NCBI RefSeq assembly: GCF_003112675.1
Contig: NZ_BFAY01000011.1
Coordinates: forward strand, 310,001 to 374,000
Direction: 5' to 3'
Length of the DNA: 64,000 nucleotides
Origin: Leptospira johnsonii
GTDB taxonomy: Bacteria > Spirochaetota > Leptospiria > Leptospirales > Leptospiraceae
Every line of letters starts with the position of its first letter. Positions within the stretch are counted from its first letter, which is position 1. Both the position numbers and the translations under genes were made by a program. The notes under the pieces are model-generated. The model was given only the letters and a program-made list of their open reading frames with translations, was not told the DNA's origin and ran no database searches. Shown one piece after another: positions 55,100 through 64,000 of this stretch.

Positions 55100-57154
55100 T
55101 CACTTTAATTTAGGATCCTGTCCGGGCAGAGTAAAATAAAAGGTGGCACCTTCTCCTTCTTTAGATTCCGCCCATACATTCCCTCCATGGCGAGAAACGA
55201 TCCTTTTTACTATGGCAAGTCCCACTCCAGTCCCTTCGAAATCCGAATTGGAATGTAATCTTTGAAAGACTCCGAAAAGTTTATGGTAGTATTGCATATT
55301 AAAACCTGCACCATTATCTTTAATATAAAAAACGGTTCCTTCCTGAGATTCCATTGAACCGATCTGGATGGTAGGTGATCCGATTTTTTTAGTATATTTG
55401 ATGGCATTCGAGATCAGATTCACCCAAAGTTGACGCACCGCAGGTTGGTCCGCTCTTACATTAGGAATATCTTGTATTTCAAAGTGGATTTCTCTCCCCG
55501 ACTCTAAGTTTATCAATTCTTTATATACAGTCATAGCCAATTCTTTCATGGAAATTTCTTTTTCGCCGAGTTCCGTTCTTCCCAGCCTGGAAAATTCCAG
55601 AAGATCATCCACCAACTGTCCCATCTGCTTGGCATTCTCTATAATTTTGCCGATGATCCTTTTTCCTTCATCATCAAAATTCACTCCATAATCTTCCATT
55701 AAGATCTGAGTGAAACCGCTGATTCCTCGGATTGGTGCCCTTAAATCGTGAGAGATGGAATAAGAGAAAGATTCCAATTCCTTATTAGCCAAAACTAATT
55801 GTTCCGTGCGGACCTTTACTCTTTCTTCTAACTCATTATTCAATAAGCGGATCTCATTTTCTGCTTCCTTACTTGCTGTAATATCTTGGTGGACCACAAT
55901 CACCTCTAAGATGTTCCCCGCAGTGTTTTTGACAGGATAGAGTACCATTTGTAGCCAGCGATTTCTTCCGGAGCTTCCGATTAACTTGGGATCGTAGGAA
56001 AAAGGTTCTGAGATTGCAGGTTCTCCACCGAAGGCCTTTTCCACGAACGGAAGAAATCCTGCCTCCTTTATCTGGGGATCTTTTAATATATTATAATCTA
56101 CTAATACATCCCTTCTGGTATTCCACATTTCTTCCCAGGCAAAGTTCGTCCCCGTGCAAACTCCTTCCGGATTGTAAGTCAATACTGGATAAGGAAATTG
56201 TTCTATAATTGTCCTAAACCGATTCTCACTCTTAAAAAGATCCATGGTCTTAGAATTGACCAACTGCTCCAATTCATGGTTCAACTCTGATAGTTTCCTC
56301 TCCGCTTCTGTTCTTGCTGTATCTGATTTTTCTAATTGACTAGCTACGAACCAGACCAAGATAAAAAAAGTAAGGATGATCCCTGTCATCAAGAACCCTA
56401 CTCCAAGTTCTAAACTGACAGGATTCAACTTGTTCAGATAAATACGGATATAACCGAATATAACAGGAATAATGATCAAGAATGGAATTAAGAGCCTAGC
56501 TAAAATCCCTCCCGAACTTTTACTCGTAAACACCTTCATAAATCCGGAATGTCCGTTGATCAATAGAAGGGAGAAGGAGCAGAGAATAAAACTAATAGCA
56601 GTATGGATTGCCATAGGAATGAAGGAAAGAATTCCGTAAAATTCCTGGACCTGATACACATAGCCGATCACAGAAAAAAGTCCGATCAAAAGGACCAAAA
56701 TACATAAATAATTGGAGATAGAACTTAAAACTTCCTTCCTAAAGGAACTTAAGAAAACAGCGGATCCAAGCACCGCAAAATCGAAAGCAGTATTAGGAGC
56801 CATTCTGTTTGGAAAACCGTTTACAACAACAGCCGAGATCTTGTCCGGAAAAAGGATCTCATCCATTCCCAGATCGAATCCGCTTAAGACGGAGTATAAT
56901 CTGGAAAGACCTAGAGAGATGACGAATAACGCAATCGAACGAATGATATTGCGGGAAGTCTTAGAATCAGGTTGATTTAGATTGAGATAAAATGCAAATC
57001 CCAAAAGAATAAAAGAAAGCGCGGACATCGGGTTCATTGCAACCATAGAAATCCTAGGTCGTTTCAGGATCTCTATATCCAATACCCAGCCGAGTAAGAC
57101 CGAAACTCCGATCAAAGAGGGAATAAAAATTAATACGTTATGCTTGCTTTTCAA
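55100..57154 (-). CDS. membrane PAS sensor histidine kinase
   Basis: 684 residues. Eight hydrophobic helices (about 5-270) with a coiled coil, then a PAS domain (about 310-430, SENRFRTIIEQFPYPVLTYN), HisKA with the phospho-acceptor His in YSISHDLRAPIRGISGF at about 472-488, and HATPase_c with N-box LISNAIKYTKK, G1 IKDNGAGF and G2 GTGVGLAIVKRIV. It is a phytochrome/EnvZ-type soluble-output kinase. No receiver protein lies next to it, so it is an orphan. Ends in GQDPKLK. Confidence 0.92.
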   Translation of the reverse strand: MKSKHNVLIFIPSLIGVSVLLGWVLDIEILKRPRISMVAMNPMSALSFILLGFAFYLNLNQPDSKTSRNIIRSIALFVISLGLSRLYSVLSGFDLGMDEILFPDKISAVVVNGFPNRMAPNTAFDFAVLGSAVFLSSFRKEVLSSISNYLCILVLLIGLFSVIGYVYQVQEFYGILSFIPMAIHTAISFILCSFSLLLINGHSGFMKVFTSKSSGGILARLLIPFLIIIPVIFGYIRIYLNKLNPVSLELGVGFLMTGIILTFFILVWFVASQLEKSDTARTEAERKLSELNHELEQLVNSKTMDLFKSENRFRTIIEQFPYPVLTYNPEGVCTGTNFAWEEMWNTRRDVLVDYNILKDPQIKEAGFLPFVEKAFGGEPAISEPFSYDPKLIGSSGRNRWLQMVLYPVKNTAGNILEVIVVHQDITASKEAENEIRLLNNELEERVKVRTEQLVLANKELESFSYSISHDLRAPIRGISGFTQILMEDYGVNFDDEGKRIIGKIIENAKQMGQLVDDLLEFSRLGRTELGEKEISMKELAMTVYKELINLESGREIHFEIQDIPNVRADQPAVRQLWVNLISNAIKYTKKIGSPTIQIGSMESQEGTVFYIKDNGAGFNMQYYHKLFGVFQRLHSNSDFEGTGVGLAIVKRIVSRHGGNVWAESKEGEGATFYFTLPGQDPKLK

Positions 57155-57207
57155 GAGAACTTCCGGACATCCTTCGGAAAAAATTTTCTGACTTTAGCTT
57201 AAGATAG

Positions 57208-57239
57208 AAAAAGGGATTCCGATTTGGAATCCCTTTTTT
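57208..57239 (-). terminator. bidirectional rho-independent terminator
   Basis: AAAAAGGGATTCC, loop GATTT, GGAATCCCTTTTT: 13 perfect pairs with A- and T-runs at the ends, 26 bases after the stop of the DUF1761 gene. It would end the channel/DUF1761 transcript before the histidine-kinase gene. Confidence 0.9.
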
Positions 57240-57264
57240 AAATATTAAGAATGCAGATCGGTTA

Positions 57265-57705
57265 TTAAGCAGGCCAAACAGCGAGGATCTGCCCAATAGC
57301 CGCTAAGGAAACTAAATTATACCCTGCATTGATAAAAAACAATTTCCAAGATCTAGATTCCCAAGCAACGGAACCTAAAAGCATTGGTATATAAAAACCT
57401 AGCCAAATATAAAAAGCAGCATACGCTCCGTACATCCAAGCGGGTCCATCTCCAGGAAGATTCCAAGAAGAAGGTTTCCAAACAAATAGACTATGAGCTA
57501 AAACATACGCTGTTAGAAAGGAACCGACGATCATAATTCCCATAGATTTCATCATCGACTTAGTATCGGGTTCCATGTTCTCGTAACCCATTTCTTTCAT
57601 CCAAACCTTCCCGAAGATCGGGCCGAACCAAAGAAATCCGATCACTACGTTTGCAAGAACTCCGACCAAAATTGCCAAATAATTTAACGGTATTACCGGT
57701 AGCAT
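57265..57705 (-). CDS. DUF1761 family membrane protein
   Basis: 146 residues. Four hydrophobic helices (about 8-28, 50-70, 88-110 and 118-140), with FLWFGPIFGKVWMKEMGYE in the first loop, match the DUF1761 pattern. No function is known. It lies 91 bases downstream of the channel gene on the same strand, with a terminator behind it, so it may be the last gene of that unit. Confidence 0.8.
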   Translation of the reverse strand: MLPVIPLNYLAILVGVLANVVIGFLWFGPIFGKVWMKEMGYENMEPDTKSMMKSMGIMIVGSFLTAYVLAHSLFVWKPSSWNLPGDGPAWMYGAYAAFYIWLGFYIPMLLGSVAWESRSWKLFFINAGYNLVSLAAIGQILAVWPA

Positions 57706-57796
57706 ATAATCTCCTATTTCAGCTCGTGCTTTTTAGCAGAATTTACAACCCGGTCAAGTAATTTCGAAACCGATCTATGAAAGTGAGTTAGAGCCG

Positions 57797-59098
57797 TTAT
57801 TTTTTTAAATTGGAAACAGATTCTTCTATTGCCGATCTGAATTCTGAAAATCTTTCCAAAGATTGATCGAAATCCGACTTACTTAAAGTATAAATTTCAC
57901 AGGTGCTCGTAGTTCGAACCGTTGCAGACCTAGGTTCTTCCGTTACCAAAGCCAACTCACCGAAGAACTGACCTTCCTGCAAATTCAACAAAACTGTTTT
58001 ATCATCGGAGCCTAATATATCTACGGAGCCTTCGCTCAAAATATAAAGGCCATCTCCCTTCTCTCCTCTTTTAAAAACAATATCGCCTTTCAGAAAGATT
58101 GTAGGCTTTAATGAAAATACCAAACTCGCGACTAAGGCAGGATCCGCACCTTTTAGGAACGGAACCTTCTCCAATAAGCTCCGATGTAATTGTATTTTAA
58201 CTTCTTTCCGTAAAGAGAGAGGGAGATCATTCAAAAGCAAACTTTCATCTTCTCCCCATCCTCTATCTATAATGTACATATAATAATCTCGAACTCTTCT
58301 TCGCATATCATTTGGAATATTCCTCGCTTTCAGGAATGAATCCACCTGGGCCATCTTTTTCATTTGAGCAGCCTTGGCCAAATCAAGATTTCCTAATATA
58401 CTTGCAATATTACCGATAACCGTTGCGTACACTCCCGCTCCTAACATCATTACAAATATAGTATATATTCTCTGCACGTCTGTAGAAGGAGTAATATCGC
58501 CATAGCCTACAGTGGCAATCGTGGTCACGGTCCAATACAAGGCTCTAATATATTCAGACTGACCGGTCTGATAATCCTGAAGATCATCCATATACAACCA
58601 GCCAACCGCGCACCAATGAGCGACTAATGTAACCCAAAAAGCAAAAAGGACCAATCTTAAGATCCCGGGCGTGGGTTGGAAGGCTAGATTGATCCTATGT
58701 AAAATGTCCGATATCCTAAATACTTTTAGGATCCGGGTAATGCCTAAGATAAGATATAGATAAGGATATTGGGATTGTTGTAGCCCGAAAATTTTGAGAG
58801 TCGCATATTCAAAAGGTACAGCTGCGATCAGATCTATAATAAACCAGGATCTTAAATAGTCTCGGATCACTTCTGATCGTATGACTACCCATTTACCATC
58901 TTTATATTCGGGAGTGACACAATTCCAAATGATATCCAAAGCAAAGACTGAATCTATAAAAAAATAGATCCCGGTTAAAAGCAGATTCTGATCGTATGAG
59001 ATAACGATCCGAAGAGGTGACTCCAGGGAAGCCCAAAATATACAAATGAATACGAGTACGTCCCAATATACTCTAACGCGGTTATTCGAGCTTATCAT
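57797..59098 (-). CDS. cyclic-nucleotide-gated potassium channel (LliK-like)
   Basis: 433 residues. Six membrane helices: S1-S4 (about 12-150, with S4 ITRILKVFRISDILHRI), pore helix and selectivity filter TIATVGYGD at about 192-200, then S6, a C-linker (about 235-300) and a cyclic-nucleotide-binding domain (about 305-430) with the phosphate-binding cassette FFGELALVTEEPRSATVRT, where Glu and Arg for cNMP ribose and phosphate are kept. The full layout is that of eukaryotic CNG channels; a prokaryotic example, LliK of Leptospira licerasiae, has been described. A GYG filter implies K+ selectivity. It is followed upstream by a phosphatase and an adenylate cyclase. Confidence 0.92.
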   Translation of the reverse strand: MISSNNRVRVYWDVLVFICIFWASLESPLRIVISYDQNLLLTGIYFFIDSVFALDIIWNCVTPEYKDGKWVVIRSEVIRDYLRSWFIIDLIAAVPFEYATLKIFGLQQSQYPYLYLILGITRILKVFRISDILHRINLAFQPTPGILRLVLFAFWVTLVAHWCAVGWLYMDDLQDYQTGQSEYIRALYWTVTTIATVGYGDITPSTDVQRIYTIFVMMLGAGVYATVIGNIASILGNLDLAKAAQMKKMAQVDSFLKARNIPNDMRRRVRDYYMYIIDRGWGEDESLLLNDLPLSLRKEVKIQLHRSLLEKVPFLKGADPALVASLVFSLKPTIFLKGDIVFKRGEKGDGLYILSEGSVDILGSDDKTVLLNLQEGQFFGELALVTEEPRSATVRTTSTCEIYTLSKSDFDQSLERFSEFRSAIEESVSNLKK

Positions 59099-59182
59099 AA
59101 CTTAACCTACGAAGGCTGACTTAAGTATCGGACCGGAAAGTGGTATTTCTACAGGGTCCAGTATGAAAAAGCTAAAGGAGGG

Positions 59183-61255
59183 TCAACCTAGGTATTCCAG
59201 AACGACCAATGCCATATCATCGTGAGAACTTTGTTCTTCTTGGGTGAAATGTTGGATCTTCCCGATCACTGAATTACAAAAGAGTTCGGGCTCTAATTCC
59301 GAAAAGTTTTTGAGCAGATCTAAAAATCTATCGTCTCCATAAAAATCCCCTTCTCTGGATCTGGCTTCAGGAAGACCATCGGTGTAAAGGATGAGTTTAT
59401 CACCTTTAGTTAATTCAGTTTTTAGGGTTTGGTAATTCGGAGTAGATAAGAACTCATTGATCGCAATCCCGGTAGGGCGATAGGTTTCATGTTTTCCATT
59501 CCCTTTGCGGATCAATATTGCTTCCGGATGTCCTGCATTTGCAATTAGGATCCGTCCCGATTCAGGATAAAACGTGATCATAGTAGCAGTCACAAAATTT
59601 CCGTTCAATTTTCCCATCAACTGAGCTCTCATCTTTGCGAGCATGTATCCAGGATCGCTTAAATAATCGGACCAATCCGCTAAAGCCATCTTTACCATAG
59701 CGGCCACCATCGCAGCACCCGTTCCATGTCCTGTCACATCGCAAATAAAAATTCCAAGAGCTCGTCCAGTCCGATCGGAGATCAGATCTACAAAATCTCC
59801 TCCCACATGAAGCATAGGGATACATCTATATGCGATCCTCACATTATGCGCTTTCGGAAGAACGGAAGGAAGAAGTGAAAATTGTATCTTTCCTGCAATG
59901 GCAAGATCTTTCTCGATCAATTTTGCCTTAGCTTCTATATCCAATTTTTGTTCTTCTATCGTCTTAGTTCTTTCTATCACCAAGGTTTCCAAAGAATCGT
60001 TCAGTGTTTTCTGCATTTCCAGATTTTCTTTTTGTGCTTCGAAAATCCTACGCTGTGCATCTTCTTTTTCTTTTTTCAGAATATTGATCTTATCAGCTAA
60101 TGCAAAAGAGAATAATAATGCCGACATAGATGAACCGATATACAATCCGTCATCCGCCCAATTAGAAACCCCGACAATATTTGCAAATTTCAAAACGACG
60201 AACATCCCGGAAATACATAAAAAGCTGAACGCCAATAGAAAATATCTAGCTGGTCTATAATTTTTGAAAAAGCAAATAGACGCTGCGATCAAGACCAAAG
60301 AAGGAGCAAGGATACTCAGCGCCAAACTCACTTTGACGGTAAACTCCGGAGGTAAAAACAAAGGAGAAAAAGTCAGAAGAGCATGAATTCCCCAAGTGAA
60401 ATGTAGAGAATAATTCAGATAACGATTTATATTCTCTTCCGTATTCAAAAACTTTTGTGCAAATAATACCAAGGAAGACATACATACCCCGGTAAAGACT
60501 ACGTATAAATTCCTCTGTAGATCAGGATGTTCCGACCAAAGGTATTGGAATCCGTGACCCGTAAGAACCAGTTGGATCCCGAAAAATCCGAAAATATTAG
60601 TCACAAAAAACAAATAACTGATATCACGAGTAGATAAGAATATCAATAAATGATAAAGTATCATCACACACATGATCCCATAATACAATCCAAGACCTAA
60701 ATGAATATCGGCATTATGATGATAGAATGTCTCCGGATTCCATAGTATGAGCGGGAACACCAAACCACCGCTTGTGTTCAACTTAAGATAGAAAGTACGG
60801 ATTTGTTCCGGTTCGAAATCTAAGGAATAGATAAAGTTTCTATGATTTACTTTTCGAACCGGATAAGGAAAAGCCATCCCGCTAGAATTGACTAACTCCG
60901 GTTTGCCGGAGATACCCTCCGCAAAAAAGTCTACCCGATCTATATTCGTATAATCTACTTCTAAAATTTTTCGGATCTGTGTCTTTTCCGAGTTTTTAAG
61001 GGTAATCCTGATCCAATAATCAAAGTTAGTCTGCCCGAAGTTCAGCGGATCCATATCCGATTTTTTGAATTTTCCGGAATATTCTCCCGAAGAGACCTTC
61101 TCTATTCCAAGGCCCTTACTAGGATCTTCTAAAAAATAGACCTCAGTACTAATTCTTTTACGTTCTATTTGGGAAGAAAAAGGAATGGCCTCCTGCGAAA
61201 ATAAAGACGAGGCCGATAAACATAAAATTAGAACGAGAACCTTGGATAGGTACAT
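59183..61255 (-). CDS. 7TMR-DISM receptor with SpoIIE-type phosphatase
   Basis: About 690 residues from ATG 61255; a TTG at 61321 would add 22 residues, but the shorter form gives a signal peptide (MYLSKVLVLILCLSASSLFS) that aligns with that of the neighbouring cyclase. Domains: periplasmic DISM type 2 (about 45-175), seven membrane helices (about 185-375), coiled coil (about 385-440), and a PP2C/SpoIIE domain (about 455-690) with GGDFVDLI, ICDVTGHGTGAAM and LYTDGLPEA, which hold the metal-binding Asp residues. It should dephosphorylate a partner-switching protein in response to a periplasmic ligand. Confidence 0.92.
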   Translation of the reverse strand: MYLSKVLVLILCLSASSLFSQEAIPFSSQIERKRISTEVYFLEDPSKGLGIEKVSSGEYSGKFKKSDMDPLNFGQTNFDYWIRITLKNSEKTQIRKILEVDYTNIDRVDFFAEGISGKPELVNSSGMAFPYPVRKVNHRNFIYSLDFEPEQIRTFYLKLNTSGGLVFPLILWNPETFYHHNADIHLGLGLYYGIMCVMILYHLLIFLSTRDISYLFFVTNIFGFFGIQLVLTGHGFQYLWSEHPDLQRNLYVVFTGVCMSSLVLFAQKFLNTEENINRYLNYSLHFTWGIHALLTFSPLFLPPEFTVKVSLALSILAPSLVLIAASICFFKNYRPARYFLLAFSFLCISGMFVVLKFANIVGVSNWADDGLYIGSSMSALLFSFALADKINILKKEKEDAQRRIFEAQKENLEMQKTLNDSLETLVIERTKTIEEQKLDIEAKAKLIEKDLAIAGKIQFSLLPSVLPKAHNVRIAYRCIPMLHVGGDFVDLISDRTGRALGIFICDVTGHGTGAAMVAAMVKMALADWSDYLSDPGYMLAKMRAQLMGKLNGNFVTATMITFYPESGRILIANAGHPEAILIRKGNGKHETYRPTGIAINEFLSTPNYQTLKTELTKGDKLILYTDGLPEARSREGDFYGDDRFLDLLKNFSELEPELFCNSVIGKIQHFTQEEQSSHDDMALVVLEYLG

Positions 61256-61373
61256 TGGAATACGTTTGTAGGAATATTTTACTCCTCCCTTCTTTAGGAA
61301 AGAATAAAATAGCCCTTTCAAGTTCCCAATAGCGTATGATTTATCAGTGGCAGGTAGCCGGCCTGGGCCGGGT

Positions 61374-63458
61374 CTATTCTTCCACTTCTTCCAATTTCCG
61401 ATCGTGAGTAACAGGGTACAAACGTTTTAAGTAAAGTTGAGTGGCCTTATCATCTGGAAAGAGTGAGATTACATTCTCAAACTGATGTTTTGCCTCCTCG
61501 AATGAGTTAGAATAAAATGCCTTCACACCTTTTTCGTAGGATTCTTTGGTTTTCAATTTCAGATCCTGGTGCTCAGGCTCGTCCCCGTCGAACACTTCGT
61601 AAACGGAAACAGGTCTTTGTTTACCTTTTACTTTTACTCTATCTAAAAAGCGGAAATGGAATTTGCCGTCTTTTTTAACTTCTTCAATCGTACTTTCGCT
61701 GACCGCAATTCTTGAGCCGTATACTTTAGTTAGGCTTTCTATTCTAGAAGCCAGGTTGACTGTATCGGAAATTACGGTACCTTCTAACCTTTCCTCCGCT
61801 CCTATCGTGCCTAACATTAAGGAACCCGAATGGATTCCCACTCCGATCTGGATAGGAATATAACCTTGGCGATTCCTATGTTCGTTATATTCCTTCAGAT
61901 ATCGCTGCATCTCCACACCGGCGGATACCGCGTCTATTACATTTCTTTGAAATAGAGCCATGATCGCATCACCGATAAACTTATCGATAAATCCGTTATG
62001 TCTTTGGATTATTGGGCTCATCCTACTTAAATAAGAATTGATGAAATTAAAATTTTCCGCGGGCGTCATCTGCTCCGACAATGTGGTAAAGGAACGAATA
62101 TCGCTGAATAGAACAGCCATCTCCTTTTGAATCTGGTCCCCAAGCCTCACATCTAGAATTGAATCCTTTCCTAAGTTTGCTAAGAAATCTTTCGGAACGA
62201 ATCTGGCATAAGACTCTGTAAGTATTTTTTGCATCTCCAAGGTTTTAGCCTGAGCTTCTTCCTTTTCCTTTTTCATAATATTGATACGGTCCGCCAAAGC
62301 GATGGAGAGAAGGATAACCTCCATCGTAGAACCCAGATACAATCCATATTCAGTTAAGAATGTAGAACCCAAAACATTTATAAAACGAAGAACTACTACC
62401 GTTCCAGAAACAGTAAGAACAGTGAATGCCAAAAGGAAATAACGTGCAGGACGAAACTTCTTCAAGAAACTGATAACTGTGGCAGTAGGAATAAAGATCA
62501 GAACAGGAAGAGTGAGAAGCAAAGCTAATTTTACGGTAATTTCCGGAGGCAGAACTAATGGAGTGAAAATGATAAATCCATGTGCGACGATCAGCACCTT
62601 CATGGATTTATCTAACCATTTCGGAACATTCTCCTTTGTATTCAAAAAGCGTTTCGTGAACAGGAGCACAGACGCCATACAGATGCCAGTAAAGACAACG
62701 TAAAAGTTCCTTTGTAAAAATGGAAATGCCGGCCATAGATATTGAAATCCATGTCCCGTTAGAACCAACTGTATTCCTAAAAAACCTAGGATATAGCATA
62801 CATAGTAAAAATAACTCACGTCTCTTACGGAGAAGAAGATAAAAATATTATAGAGGATCATCACAATCATCACTCCATAATATAAACCTAAACCATGTTG
62901 CATATCGGCGTTATATTGAGAGAATGCATCCTTGTCCCAAAGTGTGAGAGGAATATTCAAACCACCACTGGTCCAAGTCATTAGATAATAAGTCTTTTGT
63001 TGCCCTGGCTCCAATTGGATCTGATAAACGAAGTTACGATTCTTAAAACTTCTGGCAGAAAAAGGAAAAAGCATCCCGCTTTCTTCCTTTGAATATGTGC
63101 CGTCATTATTCGGTTTATAAAATTGTGCTATATCTATATTGCTATAATTTATCTCGACAAGTTTCGAAACGGGTTCAGGAGTATCATTTTCAAAAGTTAG
63201 TCGGAACCAGTAATTATAATTCAATTGTCCGAAATCCAAAGAATCCTTATCTGATTTTATAAATTTAGAATCTGCATCTGGTTTGGAAATGTCCTCGAAT
63301 GTTAATTTTCTTTCTGGATCCTCCAGATAATATATAGACTTACCTAAAGGTAGTCGTTCGATATCTTTACTAACGTGGATCTTATCTTCTGCAGACAAAG
63401 AAGAACCCGCAAATAACGCGGCGAAAATGATATAGAGAATAAAACTTTTACAATTCAT
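61374..63458 (-). CDS. 7TMR-DISM receptor with class III adenylate cyclase
   Basis: 694 residues: signal peptide (about 1-23), DISM periplasmic domain (about 40-175), seven membrane helices (about 185-380), short coiled coil, class III cyclase (about 435-630) and C-terminal TPR-like helices (about 640-690). The cyclase has both metal Asp residues (LFSDIRSF, FIGDAIMALF) and the transition-state Asn/Arg (TVNLASRIE). The base-selecting residues Lys in IDKFIGD and Asp in VISDTVN predict ATP rather than GTP as substrate. It would make cAMP on binding a periplasmic ligand. It shares a paralogous receptor with the phosphatase next to it. Confidence 0.92.
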   Translation of the reverse strand: MNCKSFILYIIFAALFAGSSLSAEDKIHVSKDIERLPLGKSIYYLEDPERKLTFEDISKPDADSKFIKSDKDSLDFGQLNYNYWFRLTFENDTPEPVSKLVEINYSNIDIAQFYKPNNDGTYSKEESGMLFPFSARSFKNRNFVYQIQLEPGQQKTYYLMTWTSGGLNIPLTLWDKDAFSQYNADMQHGLGLYYGVMIVMILYNIFIFFSVRDVSYFYYVCYILGFLGIQLVLTGHGFQYLWPAFPFLQRNFYVVFTGICMASVLLFTKRFLNTKENVPKWLDKSMKVLIVAHGFIIFTPLVLPPEITVKLALLLTLPVLIFIPTATVISFLKKFRPARYFLLAFTVLTVSGTVVVLRFINVLGSTFLTEYGLYLGSTMEVILLSIALADRINIMKKEKEEAQAKTLEMQKILTESYARFVPKDFLANLGKDSILDVRLGDQIQKEMAVLFSDIRSFTTLSEQMTPAENFNFINSYLSRMSPIIQRHNGFIDKFIGDAIMALFQRNVIDAVSAGVEMQRYLKEYNEHRNRQGYIPIQIGVGIHSGSLMLGTIGAEERLEGTVISDTVNLASRIESLTKVYGSRIAVSESTIEEVKKDGKFHFRFLDRVKVKGKQRPVSVYEVFDGDEPEHQDLKLKTKESYEKGVKAFYSNSFEEAKHQFENVISLFPDDKATQLYLKRLYPVTHDRKLEEVEE

Positions 63459-63524
63459 AAATTACCAAATTTTAAACATTTATTAGATGGACATTTTTCA
63501 GATAGAACATCAGATATGTGACGA

Positions 63525-63974
63525 ATGAATCCTCAAACAATCGTCACCTCGATAGAAATCCAGGCATCCCCTGAAAAAATTTGGAGTATTTTTACCGACT
63601 TCTCCAAGTTTCCTTCTTGGAATCCATTCTTAAAAAGGATCCTCGGCAAACCGGTGCAAGACGGAACGATTATTGTTTTCGACTATTATTTCACAGGAGT
63701 ATATCTGCCCACCAAAGCGTTGATATACGAACTCACCAATTCTAAATCCATATCTTGGAAAGGCGCCTTTCCACTCTTTTTCAAATACATGTTTTCAGGA
63801 GATCATCGTTTCACTTTTGAAAAGATCACTCCCGGTCGCACCAAATTCAGCCACACAGCGATCTTAAACGGGATTATGCCTAATTTATTTAGTTCGCATA
63901 TCCAAACCGCAGTGCGTAATTCACATATAAAAATGAATCAAAAATTAAAAGAGTTAAGCGAAGATAATTTCTAA
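63525..63974 (+). CDS. SRPBCC family protein
   Basis: 149 residues: TSIEIQASPEKIWSIFTDFSKFPSWNPFLKRI at the N-terminus, GDHRFTFEKITPGRTKFSHTAILNGIMPNLF in the middle and a C-terminal helix. This is the START-like fold that binds hydrophobic ligands. No signal or membrane helix is present. It is divergent from the cyclase gene, and no partner can be named. Confidence 0.85.
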   Translation: MNPQTIVTSIEIQASPEKIWSIFTDFSKFPSWNPFLKRILGKPVQDGTIIVFDYYFTGVYLPTKALIYELTNSKSISWKGAFPLFFKYMFSGDHRFTFEKITPGRTKFSHTAILNGIMPNLFSSHIQTAVRNSHIKMNQKLKELSEDNF

Positions 63975-64000
63975 TTCGCTGTCAGTCAAAAACTCCTTTT

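Noticed and set aside
61358..61371. CCGGCC-TG-GGCCGG hairpin between cyclase and phosphatase genes
   Set aside because: Considered as a terminator, but no T-run follows on the minus strand and the loop is only two bases in the perfect form.

Overview
The window looks like chromosome I of a Leptospira species. Moderate GC, frequent TTG/GTG starts, lipoprotein signals of spirochaete style (L-x-x-C), several 7TMR-DISM sensors, class III cyclases and SpoIIE phosphatases, and a tuf-S10-spc-alpha ribosomal run preceded by an EF-G paralogue all fit. A cyclic-nucleotide-gated K+ channel close to the described LliK of L. licerasiae hints at an intermediate (P2) species, but this is from memory of families and not from a search. 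I see no rRNA, tRNA, CRISPR array, insertion sequence, prophage or origin.

Layout. 1-4653 (minus): alpha/beta hydrolase (cut by the window edge), SDR and PF10118 metal-dependent hydrolase as a tight cassette, an M24 peptidase-like protein and a membrane-anchored AraC regulator. 4781-6064 (plus): a citrate synthase homologue with two of three catalytic residues replaced. 6065-6396: non-coding, with an inverted dispersed-type repeat and a terminator. 6397-11495 (minus): di-haem cytochrome c peroxidase under a PerR-like palindrome, a 7TMR-DISM sensor, an MBL hydrolase and DusA. 11596-17263 (plus): lipoprotein, MnmC, RecQ and a membrane protein. 17265-19139 (minus): DinB and ComF. 19329-21989 (plus): two tandem paralogous envelope proteins. 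22010-25628: a TetR repressor divergent from an aminotransferase and two class II aldolase-like genes, with a 32-bp operator between. 25864-30809: SRPBCC protein, a GH5 endoglycoceramidase-like lipoprotein, and a SpoIIE-TPR membrane phosphatase.

30921-48661 (minus) is the translation block: EF-G paralogue, tuf, S10, spc and alpha operon genes ending at rplQ and a strong terminator. Two genes too short for ordinary ORF calling (rpmD, rpmJ) were located by translation. A 128-base structured spacer lies between rplO and secY.

48719-50684 (minus): a TetR-beta-glucosidase operon with a perfect 35-bp palindrome just before the repressor start. 50875-52334 (plus): an alkylation-repair pair (Ada-like, AlkB-like). 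52331-57705: questin-oxidase-like protein, MBL lipoprotein, YdeI-like protein, PAS histidine kinase, DUF1761 protein. 57797-63458 (minus): cNMP-gated K+ channel, SpoIIE phosphatase and adenylate cyclase; the last two carry the same 7TMR-DISM receptor module. This is the best candidate in the window for an undescribed signalling system: a sensor-cyclase making cAMP next to a channel able to bind it, with a sister receptor driving a phosphatase. The window closes with a SRPBCC protein.
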